This document shows, one piece after another, positions 9,301 through 15,804 of a stretch of DNA of 64,000 nt. Source of the DNA: Branchiibius hedensis (GTDB lineage Bacteria > Actinomycetota > Actinomycetes > Actinomycetales > Dermatophilaceae); contig NZ_UESZ01000001.1 in NCBI RefSeq assembly GCF_900108585.1, positions 434,001 to 498,000 on the forward strand, written 5' to 3'. Positions within the stretch are counted from its first letter, which is position 1, and the number at the start of each line of letters is the position of its first letter. The notes beneath the pieces were generated by a model. That model saw only the letters and a list, made by a program, of their open reading frames with translations. It made no database searches and was not told the origin of the DNA. The position numbers and the translations under genes are program-made.

Positions 9301-9875
9301 GCGGGCGGTTGCACGCCGCGGAGGTTGCGGCGCATCGTGAGCTGGCGGAGGTACCGCCAGGATTGGGTGTGGTCACCGTGCCACACGTCGGCAACAGTGT
9401 GCAGAGCCCGCAAGAGGCCGACGCAGTGGTCGCGCAGGTGACTCGCGTCCTGGGGACGCCGTGGCGTGCCGACCCGAACTCGGCCCCACGGCCACTGGAG
9501 CAGCGGGACGTCCTGGTGGTCGCGCCGTACAACGCGCAGGTCGCACTGATCAGGGATCATCTCGCCCAGGCGGAGCTGACCGGCGTCAGTGTCGGCACGG
9601 TGGACCGGTTCCAGGGCCGGCAGGCGCCGGTGGTCATCATGTCGATGACAGCGTCATCGCGGGGAGACGTGCCCCGCGGCATGGGGTTCCTGCTGATGCG
9701 CAACCGGATCAACGTGGCGATCTCCCGCGCGATGTGGAGTGCGGTGATCATCCGGTCGGACGCGTTGACCGCCTACCTGCCCACGACCGTGGACTCGTTC
9801 CTTGAACTCGGTGCGTTCTTGTCGCTGTGCGACGGTGCGGCGTGGACACGTCGTCCGGCAGCTGGAGGTGTCTAG
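6393..9875 (+). CDS. TM0106-type fusion: RecB/Cas4-like nuclease, RNase H-like domain and SF1 (Upf1/Dna2-like) helicase
   Basis: An about 1160-residue multidomain enzyme. The N-terminal third has a PD-(D/E)XK nuclease core (YADFVLPG near 115 and WDAKLARE near 129) followed by a C-rich patch (CGRCADC near 215). The middle has a DEDD/YprB-like RNase H fold: FDFEGDP near 318, HYAPYE near 385, then IGKGSYSIKKLEPLY and YNGYDCLSTLRLRDWL. The C-terminal half is a superfamily 1B helicase: Walker A GPPGTGKTHT near 777, Walker B VVEEAGQF near 883, motif V/VI region VDRFQGRQAPVV near 1072 and AISRAMW. It likely processes nucleic acid ends; a link to repair or defence is inference. ATG 6393 is preferred; an in-frame GTG at 6360 adds 11 residues. 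The last codons are duplicated downstream of hicB. Confidence 0.85.
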   Translation: MLLVEGDVRWSASDLSAAADCEFQVLCRLDVLLGRASAAPAPQDPLLEHIARLGDRHEDHELERLRAEGEVRSMARVSPPYTEVSLRAAADHTRRALAGDAVLYQPAFYDGEFFGYADFVLPGEDGWQVWDAKLAREAKPRALLQLGAYVDQLLAMGVPVAPRVGLLLGDRSREEFPISEVLPVFRERRNRLRQLLIDHRTSSGPVQWGRPDLVACGRCADCTAAIEAHDDLWAVAGVYAGQRTVLRAAGVTTMPQLAALEAGPEGIGVDVLDRLRAQAKLQVRQRDLPDDAPMLYELKPGAAVALAMLPQPSPGDWFFDFEGDPLYDEGDPAVGGLEYLWGILDSDERFDPWWALDRSEEREVFIRFVETLTARRAQFPDMHVYHYAPYETSALKRLAIRYQTHEDALDDLLRAGVFVDLYATVRAAIRIGKGSYSIKKLEPLYMGDQLRDADGVTAGDASIVAFHEFLQKTSDGDVAGAERIRSDLADYNGYDCLSTLRLRDWLLARAPEAGVVVGAEAPAQELVTAPGLTPEQEARAALVQKLVAASGPLDPAQRTAQEQARALLAAALSYYRREEKVQWWQHIDLLGQPREELESQRDVFVIDEIEVQQDWTPSSTRSNAASRRVLRLTGRWGPGSAPGSSVSIAYDAPGPPKAQFPTGSATLLRSGEAAVEFTDDPDVVVVTESRPADLTFPQLPVALLPGSPPRSKVIADRIALVAQESLSDPLPQNAVTDLLTRRSSRLVGSGRLPHSGDDGTDIVTALTSMADSYVAVQGPPGTGKTHTACAVIRTLVEQHHWRIGVVAQSHAVVEHLLDALVRGGLEADAVGKMDPRTDSPEWTDVTKPKDRAAFLARTTGLVYGGTTWKFCSQDVPPGSLDLLVVEEAGQFSLAATIGAGVSAKRLLLVGDPQQLPQVSQASHPEAVDESALAWLMDGADTIAPEQGYFLAESFRMHPVLCERVSQLSYGGRLHAAEVAAHRELAEVPPGLGVVTVPHVGNSVQSPQEADAVVAQVTRVLGTPWRADPNSAPRPLEQRDVLVVAPYNAQVALIRDHLAQAELTGVSVGTVDRFQGRQAPVVIMSMTASSRGDVPRGMGFLLMRNRINVAISRAMWSAVIIRSDALTAYLPTTVDSFLELGAFLSLCDGAAWTRRPAAGGV
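9775..9846 (+). repeat. Copy A of a 72-bp imperfect direct repeat (3' end of the helicase gene)
   Basis: This stretch encodes the helicase C-terminal segment YLPTTVDSFLELGAFLSLCD. It matches 10522-10593 at 59 of 72 positions by my count, including an identical 17-base core CTCGGTGCGTTCTTGTC. The two copies are in the same orientation and enclose the hicAB pair. Confidence 0.85.
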
Positions 9876-9918
9876 TGCGGGATTGCAACGTACATCAAGT
9901 CTGGACTGGACTAATAGG

Positions 9919-10137
9919 ATGACGTCGCGCAGAATACTGATCAAGCGCATTTCGAAGGCTGCGAAGGATGCGAATGTCGAATGGTTGCTGGTGCGGCAGC
10001 GCGCGAACCACGAGGTGTACAGCCCTGGCGGTCAGTTGGTTCCCGTGCCACGACACAGCGAGATTGGCGAGAGCCTCACGCGGGCTATCCACAAACAAGC
10101 TGAATCGAAGCTCGGCAAGGGATGGTGGCGGCAGTGA
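9919..10137 (+). CDS. hicA: HicA-type toxin (type II toxin-antitoxin mRNA interferase)
   Basis: A 72-residue basic protein of the HicA/YcfA family, whose members cleave mRNA on the ribosome-free pool. The dsRBD-like core is recognisable: VRQRANHEVYS with the catalytic histidine at the family position, then VPVPRHSEIGESLTRAI and a C-terminal LGKGWWRQ. ATG 9919 is the first start after the helicase stop. The stop codon overlaps the GTG start of hicB by 4 bp. Base composition is a little lower in G+C than the flanking genes and the pair sits between two copies of the helicase 3' end, both suggesting acquisition. Confidence 0.85.
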   Translation: MTSRRILIKRISKAAKDANVEWLLVRQRANHEVYSPGGQLVPVPRHSEIGESLTRAIHKQAESKLGKGWWRQ

Positions 10138-10508
10138 GCACCTACACGGCAATGGTGACTCGGGACGGATCATTGTGGTTCGTCGATATTCCCGAGGTCG
10201 GGATCGCGACGCAGGTGCGAACGCTCCGCGACGTTGATGCGATGACGACCGAAGCAATCGCGCTGACGCTTGACGTCCCACCTGACACAGTTACCGTCCA
10301 TGTGCTGATTGATCCCGGCGATTCGGTTCGACGTCACCTGCAGGCCGCCGAGCAGTCGCGTAAGGAATCGGCCGAAGCGAATGCCCGGGCGGCGTCCGAG
10401 GTTCGAGCGGCGGCACGGGAGTTAGCCGCATCGGGCGCCACGCTACGCGACATCGGGCGGGTGTTGAACGTGAGCCACCAACGCGCGCAGCAATTAGTCA
10501 AGGGGTAA
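10134..10508 (+). CDS. hicB: HicB-type antitoxin with C-terminal helix-turn-helix
   Basis: Partner antitoxin of the preceding toxin, expected to bind it and to repress the operon. The N-terminal part (STYTAMVTRDGSLWFVDIP, then TLRDVDAMTTEAIAL) is the partial RNase H-like HicB fold. A central Ala/Arg/Glu-rich helix (about residues 70-100) leads to an HTH, LRDIGRVLNVSHQRAQQLV. I chose GTG 10134 because it overlaps the toxin stop (GTGA) and has GGGATGG about 6-8 nt upstream; ATG 10122 would add four residues. The toxin-first order is that of hicAB operons. Confidence 0.8.
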   Translation: MSTYTAMVTRDGSLWFVDIPEVGIATQVRTLRDVDAMTTEAIALTLDVPPDTVTVHVLIDPGDSVRRHLQAAEQSRKESAEANARAASEVRAAARELAASGATLRDIGRVLNVSHQRAQQLVKG

Positions 10509-10519
10509 GTGCGCAGCCT

Positions 10520-12073
10520 TCATCTGCCGACGACTGTGGAGTCGTTCGTTGAGCTCGGTGCGTTCTTGTCACTCTGCGACGCGGGCGAGTGGAAGAGGCT
10601 CATCACGCCTCCGACCACCAACGTGATGACGACACCTATTGGCACCAACCACTGAGGCGCGATGCTGGCGGTCGTCGCGACACCTGCTTTGGTCACGTCG
10701 ATAGAGATGTTCCGCACGATGTAGGTCATCGCGATCACGGTGGCCACGAAAGCTACCAGGGCGTCGCGCTGATCGGCCCGGGGCACGAGGCGACCCAGGA
10801 GGAACGCGCCCAGCATGGCGCCGTAGGTGTAGCCGGCGATGGCCAGACCGGTCAGATAGACGTTGCCGGTCGTGCCGGAGAAGTGCATCGCGAATCCGGC
10901 CATCAGGATCGCCCAGACGATGGTCATCACCCGGCCGACCTTGAGCGCGACCTGGTCGGGCAACTGCTTGTTGGAGAAGGCATGCACGATGTCTGCGACC
11001 GTCGAGTTGGCCATCGAGTTGAGCGCCGAGGACAACGAGCCCATCGCGGCGCCGAGGATGCCGGCGACCATCAGTCCGGAGATGACCACGGGCAAGCCGT
11101 GCAGGATGAAGTTCGGGTAGATGTCATCCGGAGTGGCCAGGCCGAGGTCTTTCACACTGCGTCCGCCGTAGTACGACCACAGCAGGGCGCCCACCAACGA
11201 AAACGCGGCGAACTGGATGATGATGAAGACGCCCGAACCGATCATCGCCTTCTGGCTGTCGCGCAATGTCTTGGTCGACAGGATCCGCTGCACGATCAAC
11301 TGGTCCGAGCCGTGTGACGCCATCGCGAAAATGGCCCCGCCGATGATCGCCGTCGGCAACGCGAACGGGCTGGTCAGGATGTGGGAGAAGGCGAAGTCGG
11401 TGTCGAAGATCTTGAACTGGCCGGCGTGGAAGGCGTCGGTCACTCCCGTCAGGCCGACGTGACCGGCGAGCACCACGATCGCCAGGATGGCGCCACCGAG
11501 GTAGAGCAGCATCTGGATCGCGTCGGTCCAGATAACCGCCTTGATCCCGCCCAGGTAGGTGTAGGCCACGGTGATGATGGTCAGGACGACGATGATGACG
11601 CCGTAGTTGACGTTCATCCCGAACTCATCCAGCAGCAGCTTGATCGGGATGGCGGAGGCAAAGAGGCGGACGCCTTCAGCCATCAACCGGGTCACCACGA
11701 AAGTCACCGACGCCAAGCCCTGGCTCCACCGGCCGAACCGTTGCCCCAAGTACTGGTAGGCGCTGGTGAAGCCTTCCTGCCGGTACAGCGGGATGAGCAA
11801 GGTCGCGACGATGACTCGACCGATCATGTAGCCGAACGCGAGCTCCACGTTCCCGAATCCGGCTCCCGCGTAGGTTCCCCCGGGCACGCTGATCACCGTC
11901 AGGACGCTGGTCTCGGTCGCCACCACCGAGAAGCACACCGCCCACCACGGCATGCTGCGCTCGCCGACGAAGTAGTCGGAGCCGGACTTCTGCCGCCCGG
12001 ACAGGCGTAGCCCCACGACCGCGATCACGATCAGATAGATGACGATGACTGCGAGGTTGAGGGCGTTGTCCAC
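10520..12073 (-). CDS. Sodium:solute symporter family (SSS) transporter
   Basis: A 517-residue membrane transporter with about 13 hydrophobic segments, of the SSSF fold, taking up a small organic solute with Na+. Family segments are visible: GLRLSGRQKSGSDYFVGERS after TM1, TETSVLTVISVPGGTYAG in TM2, and GGAIFAMASHGSDQLIVQRI in the middle. The substrate cannot be told. I chose GTG 12073 because GAAGGAG lies 8 nt upstream and the next residues begin TM1; upstream in-frame codons overlap the divergent gene. The C-terminal residues (FHSPASQSDKNAPSS and beyond) are encoded by the antisense of the helicase-end fragment, so the true ancestral tail may have been different. Confidence 0.9.
   Translation of the reverse strand: MDNALNLAVIVIYLIVIAVVGLRLSGRQKSGSDYFVGERSMPWWAVCFSVVATETSVLTVISVPGGTYAGAGFGNVELAFGYMIGRVIVATLLIPLYRQEGFTSAYQYLGQRFGRWSQGLASVTFVVTRLMAEGVRLFASAIPIKLLLDEFGMNVNYGVIIVVLTIITVAYTYLGGIKAVIWTDAIQMLLYLGGAILAIVVLAGHVGLTGVTDAFHAGQFKIFDTDFAFSHILTSPFALPTAIIGGAIFAMASHGSDQLIVQRILSTKTLRDSQKAMIGSGVFIIIQFAAFSLVGALLWSYYGGRSVKDLGLATPDDIYPNFILHGLPVVISGLMVAGILGAAMGSLSSALNSMANSTVADIVHAFSNKQLPDQVALKVGRVMTIVWAILMAGFAMHFSGTTGNVYLTGLAIAGYTYGAMLGAFLLGRLVPRADQRDALVAFVATVIAMTYIVRNISIDVTKAGVATTASIAPQWLVPIGVVITLVVGGVMSLFHSPASQSDKNAPSSTNDSTVVGR
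10522..10593 (+). repeat. Copy B of the 72-bp direct repeat: orphan helicase 3' fragment
   Basis: In the plus frame this reads HLPTTVESFVELGAFLSLCD, a near copy of the helicase C-terminus, with no gene body attached. It lies 14 bp after the hicB stop. Mostly conservative changes relative to copy A suggest it is a diverged gene end rather than a fresh duplication. On the minus strand the same bases encode the last two dozen residues of the symporter gene. Confidence 0.85.
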
Positions 12074-12099
12074 CAGCGTGGCTCCTTCACGACAATGGC

Positions 12100-12115
12100 A
12101 GTGATTTCCGTAACA
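12100..12115 (-). promoter_or_regulatory. CRP/GlxR-like site upstream of the symporter
   Basis: In the symporter direction the bases read TGTTA-CGGAAA-TCACT, 8 of 10 matches to the TGTGA-N6-TCACA consensus of CRP/GlxR regulators. It lies 27 bp upstream of the start, in the short AT-richer divergent region shared with the DHFR-like gene. Weak evidence on its own. Confidence 0.3.
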
Positions 12116-12161
12116 CTGTAAGACATGGAAATAATATTCAGCCCGACAAGGAGGGGTGCGC

Positions 12162-12740
12162 ATGAGCGTCGTCGTGGTCAACCACCTCAGTCTCGATGGA
12201 GTCCTGCAGGGTCCTGGCCGACCCGATGAGGACCGGCGCGACGGCTTCGCGTACGGCGGATGGGCACGCTCATCCGACGACCCGCTCGTCGCCGAGGCGT
12301 TGGGAAAGGTCATGGGCCAAGGCTTCTCGTGGCTCTTCGGCCGGTTCAGCTACGAGGACATGCTCGGATATTGGAACGAGGCGGGTGGCCCGTTCAGAGA
12401 TGGCCTGAACAACACCACCAAGTACGTCGCATCTTCTGACGAGGACTATCGGCCGCCGTGGCCGAACACCCAGCTGGTGACCGGTGACGTACCAGCGCGG
12501 GTCGCCGAGTTGCGCGCGACGACCGAGGGGAACCTGGTCGTGATGGGCAGCGGGCAGTTGATCCGTTCGTTGTTACCCGGGGGACTCATCGATCGGCTCC
12601 TGCTGCTGATCCATCCGGTGGTGTTGGGTTCTGGCCGCCGGTTGTTCGGTCCTGCCGACGTCCCGGTGCCGCTACAACTGGTCGACAGCGAGGCGACCTC
12701 GGACGGACTGCTGGTCGCGACCTACGAGCCGGTGGGCTGA
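12162..12740 (+). CDS. Dihydrofolate reductase family protein (RibD C-terminal fold)
   Basis: A 192-residue cytosolic protein of the DHFR / RibD_C group, a broad set of NADPH-dependent reductases whose substrates are mostly unknown. It starts with MSVVVVNHLSLDGV and contains VVMGSGQLIRSLLPGGLIDR near residue 125 followed by HPVVLGSGRRLFG, both typical of this group. Such stand-alone proteins are common in actinomycetes and are not the folate-pathway DHFR. ATG 12162 has AAGGAGG (12148-12154) upstream, better than the GTG at 12156. It is divergent from the symporter; a TAATAT -10-like hexamer at 12132-12137 may serve it. Confidence 0.85.
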   Translation: MSVVVVNHLSLDGVLQGPGRPDEDRRDGFAYGGWARSSDDPLVAEALGKVMGQGFSWLFGRFSYEDMLGYWNEAGGPFRDGLNNTTKYVASSDEDYRPPWPNTQLVTGDVPARVAELRATTEGNLVVMGSGQLIRSLLPGGLIDRLLLLIHPVVLGSGRRLFGPADVPVPLQLVDSEATSDGLLVATYEPVG

Positions 12741-12762
12741 CCGCGGCTGCGACGATGTCGAG

Positions 12763-13659
12763 ATGAGCGAACCACTTCCCGAGGACGAAGGCACTGCGGT
12801 GCGCGGGCGGTTGGCGAGCGTCGGGCTGGACTCGATGATCGACGTACACACCCACTTCATGCCCGAGCGGGTGTTGGCCAAGGTGCGCGCCTACTTCGAT
12901 GCGGCCGGGCCGCTTATTGGCGGGGCTTGGCCGATCGCCTATCGCGGTGACGACGCGGACCGGCTGGCGCGGTTGCGGTCGTTCGGCGTGGCGCACTTCT
13001 CCGGCCTGAACTATCCGCACAAACCAGGAATGGCGGCCTGGCTCAACCAGTGGTCAGCGCAGTTCGCGGCGCAGGTCCCCGAGTGCTTGCAGTCGGCGAC
13101 GTTCTATCCCGAGCCGGAAGCACCCACCTACGTGGCCGAGGCCATCGACTCGGGCGCACGCATCTTCAAGGTCCACGTCCAGGTCGGCAACTACGATCCG
13201 AACGATCCGTTGCTGGACCAGGTGTGGACTCAACTGCAGGACAAGCAGATTCCCGCGGTGATCCACTCCGGCGACGGTCCGGTGCCGGGCGATCACACCG
13301 GTGTGGCAGGGGTCCGCCGGTTGCTGGAGCGCTTCCCGCGACTGGTGTTGATCATCGCGCACATGGGCATGCCCGAGTACGACGCGTTCCTCGATCTGGC
13401 CGACGACTTCCCGGGGATCTACCTGGACACGACGATGGTGTTCACGCCGTTCACGGAGGACCTCATGCCGTTCCCGGAGGCGTCGAAGCCGCGACTGCTG
13501 GACTTTGGTGACCGGATCCTCTTCGGCAGCGACTTCCCGAACATCCCGCACCCTTTCCTGACCCAGGTCGATGCGGTCCTCGGTCTTGATCTCGGCGCCG
13601 AGTGGTCGCGAAAGGTCTTGCGGGACAACGCAGCCCGGCTCTTCAACCTCGACGAGTAG
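12763..13659 (+). CDS. Amidohydrolase family protein (amidohydrolase_2 / ACMSD-like)
   Basis: A 298-residue TIM-barrel metal hydrolase or decarboxylase. The metal-binding H-x-H is in DVHTHFMPERV near residue 28, a second histidine is in AVIHSGDGPVPGDH, another in LIIAHMGMPEYDAF, and the C-terminal aspartate is in ILFGSDFPNIPH. This set matches the ACMSD-like amidohydrolase_2 group. The substrate is unknown. It follows the DHFR-like gene by 22 bp and may be cotranscribed with it, though no strong ribosome-binding site precedes ATG 12763. It is a different subfamily from the amidohydrolase at 17603-18649. Confidence 0.85.
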   Translation: MSEPLPEDEGTAVRGRLASVGLDSMIDVHTHFMPERVLAKVRAYFDAAGPLIGGAWPIAYRGDDADRLARLRSFGVAHFSGLNYPHKPGMAAWLNQWSAQFAAQVPECLQSATFYPEPEAPTYVAEAIDSGARIFKVHVQVGNYDPNDPLLDQVWTQLQDKQIPAVIHSGDGPVPGDHTGVAGVRRLLERFPRLVLIIAHMGMPEYDAFLDLADDFPGIYLDTTMVFTPFTEDLMPFPEASKPRLLDFGDRILFGSDFPNIPHPFLTQVDAVLGLDLGAEWSRKVLRDNAARLFNLDE

Positions 13660-14118
13660 TCAGGAGGACGGCGGGAAGCCGCCCGTCGCCACGGGACCCC
13701 ATCGGGTCGGCGTGACCCGGATCAGCGACTTGTTCTGCGTGATCATCGCTGCCCGGTACTCGTCCCAGTCGGAGTGTTCACCGGCGATGTTGCGGAAGTA
13801 CTCCACGAACGGCTCGACGTCGTCCACCGCGTCGATCACCTCGGCGTCACCGTCGACCTGCACCCAGGCGTCGTCCCATTCATCCGAGAGAACCAGCACG
13901 CTGACCTGCGTCCGCTTGCGTGCGTTGCGCGTCTTCGCGCGCTGCGGGTAGCTGGAGATGACGATGCGGCCCGAGTCGTCCACTCCGCCGGTCACCGGCG
14001 ACACCTGCGGCGAACCGTCGTGTCGCTGGGTGATCAGCACCAGGTGGTGGCGCGGCCGGACGAACTCCAACAATTCGTCCAGTGACACGGCGGTGTTCGT
14101 GGCGATCTTCGGGCTCAT
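13660..14118 (-). CDS. PPOX-class F420-dependent (split beta-barrel) oxidoreductase
   Basis: A 152-residue flavin/deazaflavin-binding split-barrel protein. Members of this class bind F420 or FMN and reduce diverse small molecules. Recognisable segments are HHLVLITQRHDGSPQVSPV near residues 24-42, GRIVISSYPQRAKTRN near 52, and a C-terminal IRVTPTRWGPVATGG. The PPOX-class F420 type is typical of actinomycetes. It overlaps the stop of egtB by 4 bp (ATGA), so it is translated together with EgtB; a functional link is not established. It converges on the amidohydrolase gene, with stops directly abutting. Confidence 0.85.
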   Translation of the reverse strand: MSPKIATNTAVSLDELLEFVRPRHHLVLITQRHDGSPQVSPVTGGVDDSGRIVISSYPQRAKTRNARKRTQVSVLVLSDEWDDAWVQVDGDAEVIDAVDDVEPFVEYFRNIAGEHSDWDEYRAAMITQNKSLIRVTPTRWGPVATGGFPPSS

Positions 14119-15416
14119 GCCACGACGTTATCGTCGGCCAGGCGGACCCCGGACAGGGCCCAGCGGGCGCCGGGTGGGAAGAAGTTGCGGTACGACGCCC
14201 GCGCGTGACCGGGCGGGGTGAAGGCGCACCCGCCGCGCAGCACCATCTGCCCCGACATGAACTTCCCGTTGTACTCACCGATCGCACCCTCGCTGGCGTG
14301 GAAGCCGGGATAGGGCAGGTACGCCGATCGCGTCCACTCCCAACAGTCGCCGAAGAGTTGGCGCAGCCGACCGTCCTGCTCTCCTGCAGCGCGCGGATGG
14401 AACGCGGCGGTGTCGCCGAGATTGTCTGCGGCGCAGGGCGTTTCCTCGTGCAGTCGGGCGGCATGCTCCCACTCGGCCTCGGTCGGTAGCCGCTTGCCGG
14501 CCCACGCGGCGTACGCGTCGGCCTCGTAGTGGCTGACGTGACAGACCGGCAGGGCGGGATCCACCGGGTAGGTGCCGTGCAGAGTGTGCTCGAACCACAC
14601 CCCGTCGACCTGTTGCCAGTAGAACGGCGCTGCCCAACCGTCGGACTGGACCCGGCCCCACCCGTCGGACAACCAGAACTCGGCGCGCCGGTAGCCGCCG
14701 TCGGCCATGAAGTCCAGCCACTCGCCGTTGGTGATCAACCGGTCCGCGAGGCGGTACGGCGTCAGGAACTCCTGGTGCTCGGGCAGTTCGTTGTCGAAGC
14801 AGAACCCGCTACCGCCGGGATGCCCGATCTCCACCAGACCCCCGTCGTAGGAAACCCAGCCGAGCGGGCCGGGTGGGGTGTGAGTCGCGCGCGGCCGACC
14901 GGCGTACACCGGCTCCAAGGGGTTCAACGACAGCACGTGCTTGATGTCCATCAGCAGCAACTCCTGGTGCTGCTGCTCGTGGTGGAAACCCAGGGTGATG
15001 GTCGGGGCCACCTTCGACAGTGCCCCTTCATCCAGCCCCGCGATCAGATCCCGCATCCGGTCATCGACGTTCGCGCGGTAGCGCCCGACGTCGTGCGCCC
15101 CCGGGCGGGAGATCACGCCGCGCAGCGGGCGCGAATACCGTGGGCCGACGGCCTCGTAATAGGAGTTGAACAAGAACCAATACTTGTCCTGGAAGGGTGC
15201 GAACCGTTGCTCGTGCTCGGCCAGCAGGAACGTCTCGAAGAACCACGTGACGTGCGCGCGGTGCCACTTGGTCGGGGACACGTCCGCCATCGACTGGACC
15301 GTCTGGTCCTCGGGGGACAACGGGGAAGCCAACGCTTCGGTGTAGGCCCGCAACGCGTCGTACCGGGCGATGAAGTCGGACGCGGTGTCCACGGACGCAG
15401 CAGCGGGGGAGGCCAT
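14115..15416 (-). CDS. egtB: Ergothioneine biosynthesis protein EgtB (non-heme iron sulfoxide synthase)
   Basis: EgtB joins N-alpha-trimethylhistidine to gamma-glutamylcysteine or cysteine using O2 and iron. The N-terminal DinB-like part has the three-histidine iron site elements WHRAHVTWFFETF near residue 55 and GFHHEQQHQELLLMDIKH near 140. The C-terminal part is the FGE-sulfatase fold (GLVEIGHPG, ADAYAAWAGKRLPTEAEWE, LRGGCAFTPPGHARASYRNFF). Length 433 is normal. ATG 15416 is chosen; a TTG at 15446 with GGGGGAGG just upstream would add ten residues and cannot be excluded. EgtA, C, D and E are not in the window. The related selenoneine enzyme SenA is a less likely alternative. Confidence 0.88.
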   Translation of the reverse strand: MASPAAASVDTASDFIARYDALRAYTEALASPLSPEDQTVQSMADVSPTKWHRAHVTWFFETFLLAEHEQRFAPFQDKYWFLFNSYYEAVGPRYSRPLRGVISRPGAHDVGRYRANVDDRMRDLIAGLDEGALSKVAPTITLGFHHEQQHQELLLMDIKHVLSLNPLEPVYAGRPRATHTPPGPLGWVSYDGGLVEIGHPGGSGFCFDNELPEHQEFLTPYRLADRLITNGEWLDFMADGGYRRAEFWLSDGWGRVQSDGWAAPFYWQQVDGVWFEHTLHGTYPVDPALPVCHVSHYEADAYAAWAGKRLPTEAEWEHAARLHEETPCAADNLGDTAAFHPRAAGEQDGRLRQLFGDCWEWTRSAYLPYPGFHASEGAIGEYNGKFMSGQMVLRGGCAFTPPGHARASYRNFFPPGARWALSGVRLADDNVVA

Positions 15417-15467
15417 GTCAACGACGCTACGCAGCGCCGCTGACAATGACCTCCCCCGAAAGAGCGG

Positions 15468-15788
15468 CTAGTCGACCGCCATTTCGCCCAGCTCGGACCA
15501 CTCCTCGCCCGGGACCTGGAAGTTCACGATCCGGGGCGTCTCCTCCAGGTGCGGTGGCAGGTCCTGCTGTGCCTGCTTGAAGTGATCGGAGGAGACGTGC
15601 GCCTCTGCGCCGTCGTCCTTGAACGCTTCCAGCAGCACGTACTCCTGCGGGTCGTCCAGGCTGCGCGACCAGTCGAACCACAGGTTGCCCGGTTCAGCGC
15701 GGGTCGCCTCGGTGAACGACCTGCTGATCTCCGGCCACTGATCGGCGTCTTCGGCTTTCACCCGGAAACGTGCCGTGATGAAAATCAT
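15468..15788 (-). CDS. Antibiotic biosynthesis monooxygenase (ABM)-fold protein, putative quinol monooxygenase
   Basis: A 106-residue ferredoxin-like ABM domain protein. The pattern MIFITARFRVKAEDADQW, EPGNLWFDWSRS, EYVLLEAFKDDGAEAHVSS and DHFKQAQQDLPPHLEE is that of YgiN-like quinol monooxygenases, which need no cofactor. ATG 15788 has TAGGAG 6 nt upstream. It follows the alcohol dehydrogenase gene by 16 bp and is probably the last gene of that operon. Function here unknown; a role in removing a reactive intermediate of the pathway is only a guess. Confidence 0.82.
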   Translation of the reverse strand: MIFITARFRVKAEDADQWPEISRSFTEATRAEPGNLWFDWSRSLDDPQEYVLLEAFKDDGAEAHVSSDHFKQAQQDLPPHLEETPRIVNFQVPGEEWSELGEMAVD

Positions 15789-15804
15789 TGCAACTCCTAA
15801 CAAC

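Noticed and set aside
12074-12313. Longer symporter reaching to 12313
   Set aside because: It would run antisense through the DHFR-like gene; the extra residues are Arg/Ser/Pro-rich and GTG 12073 has a good ribosome-binding site.
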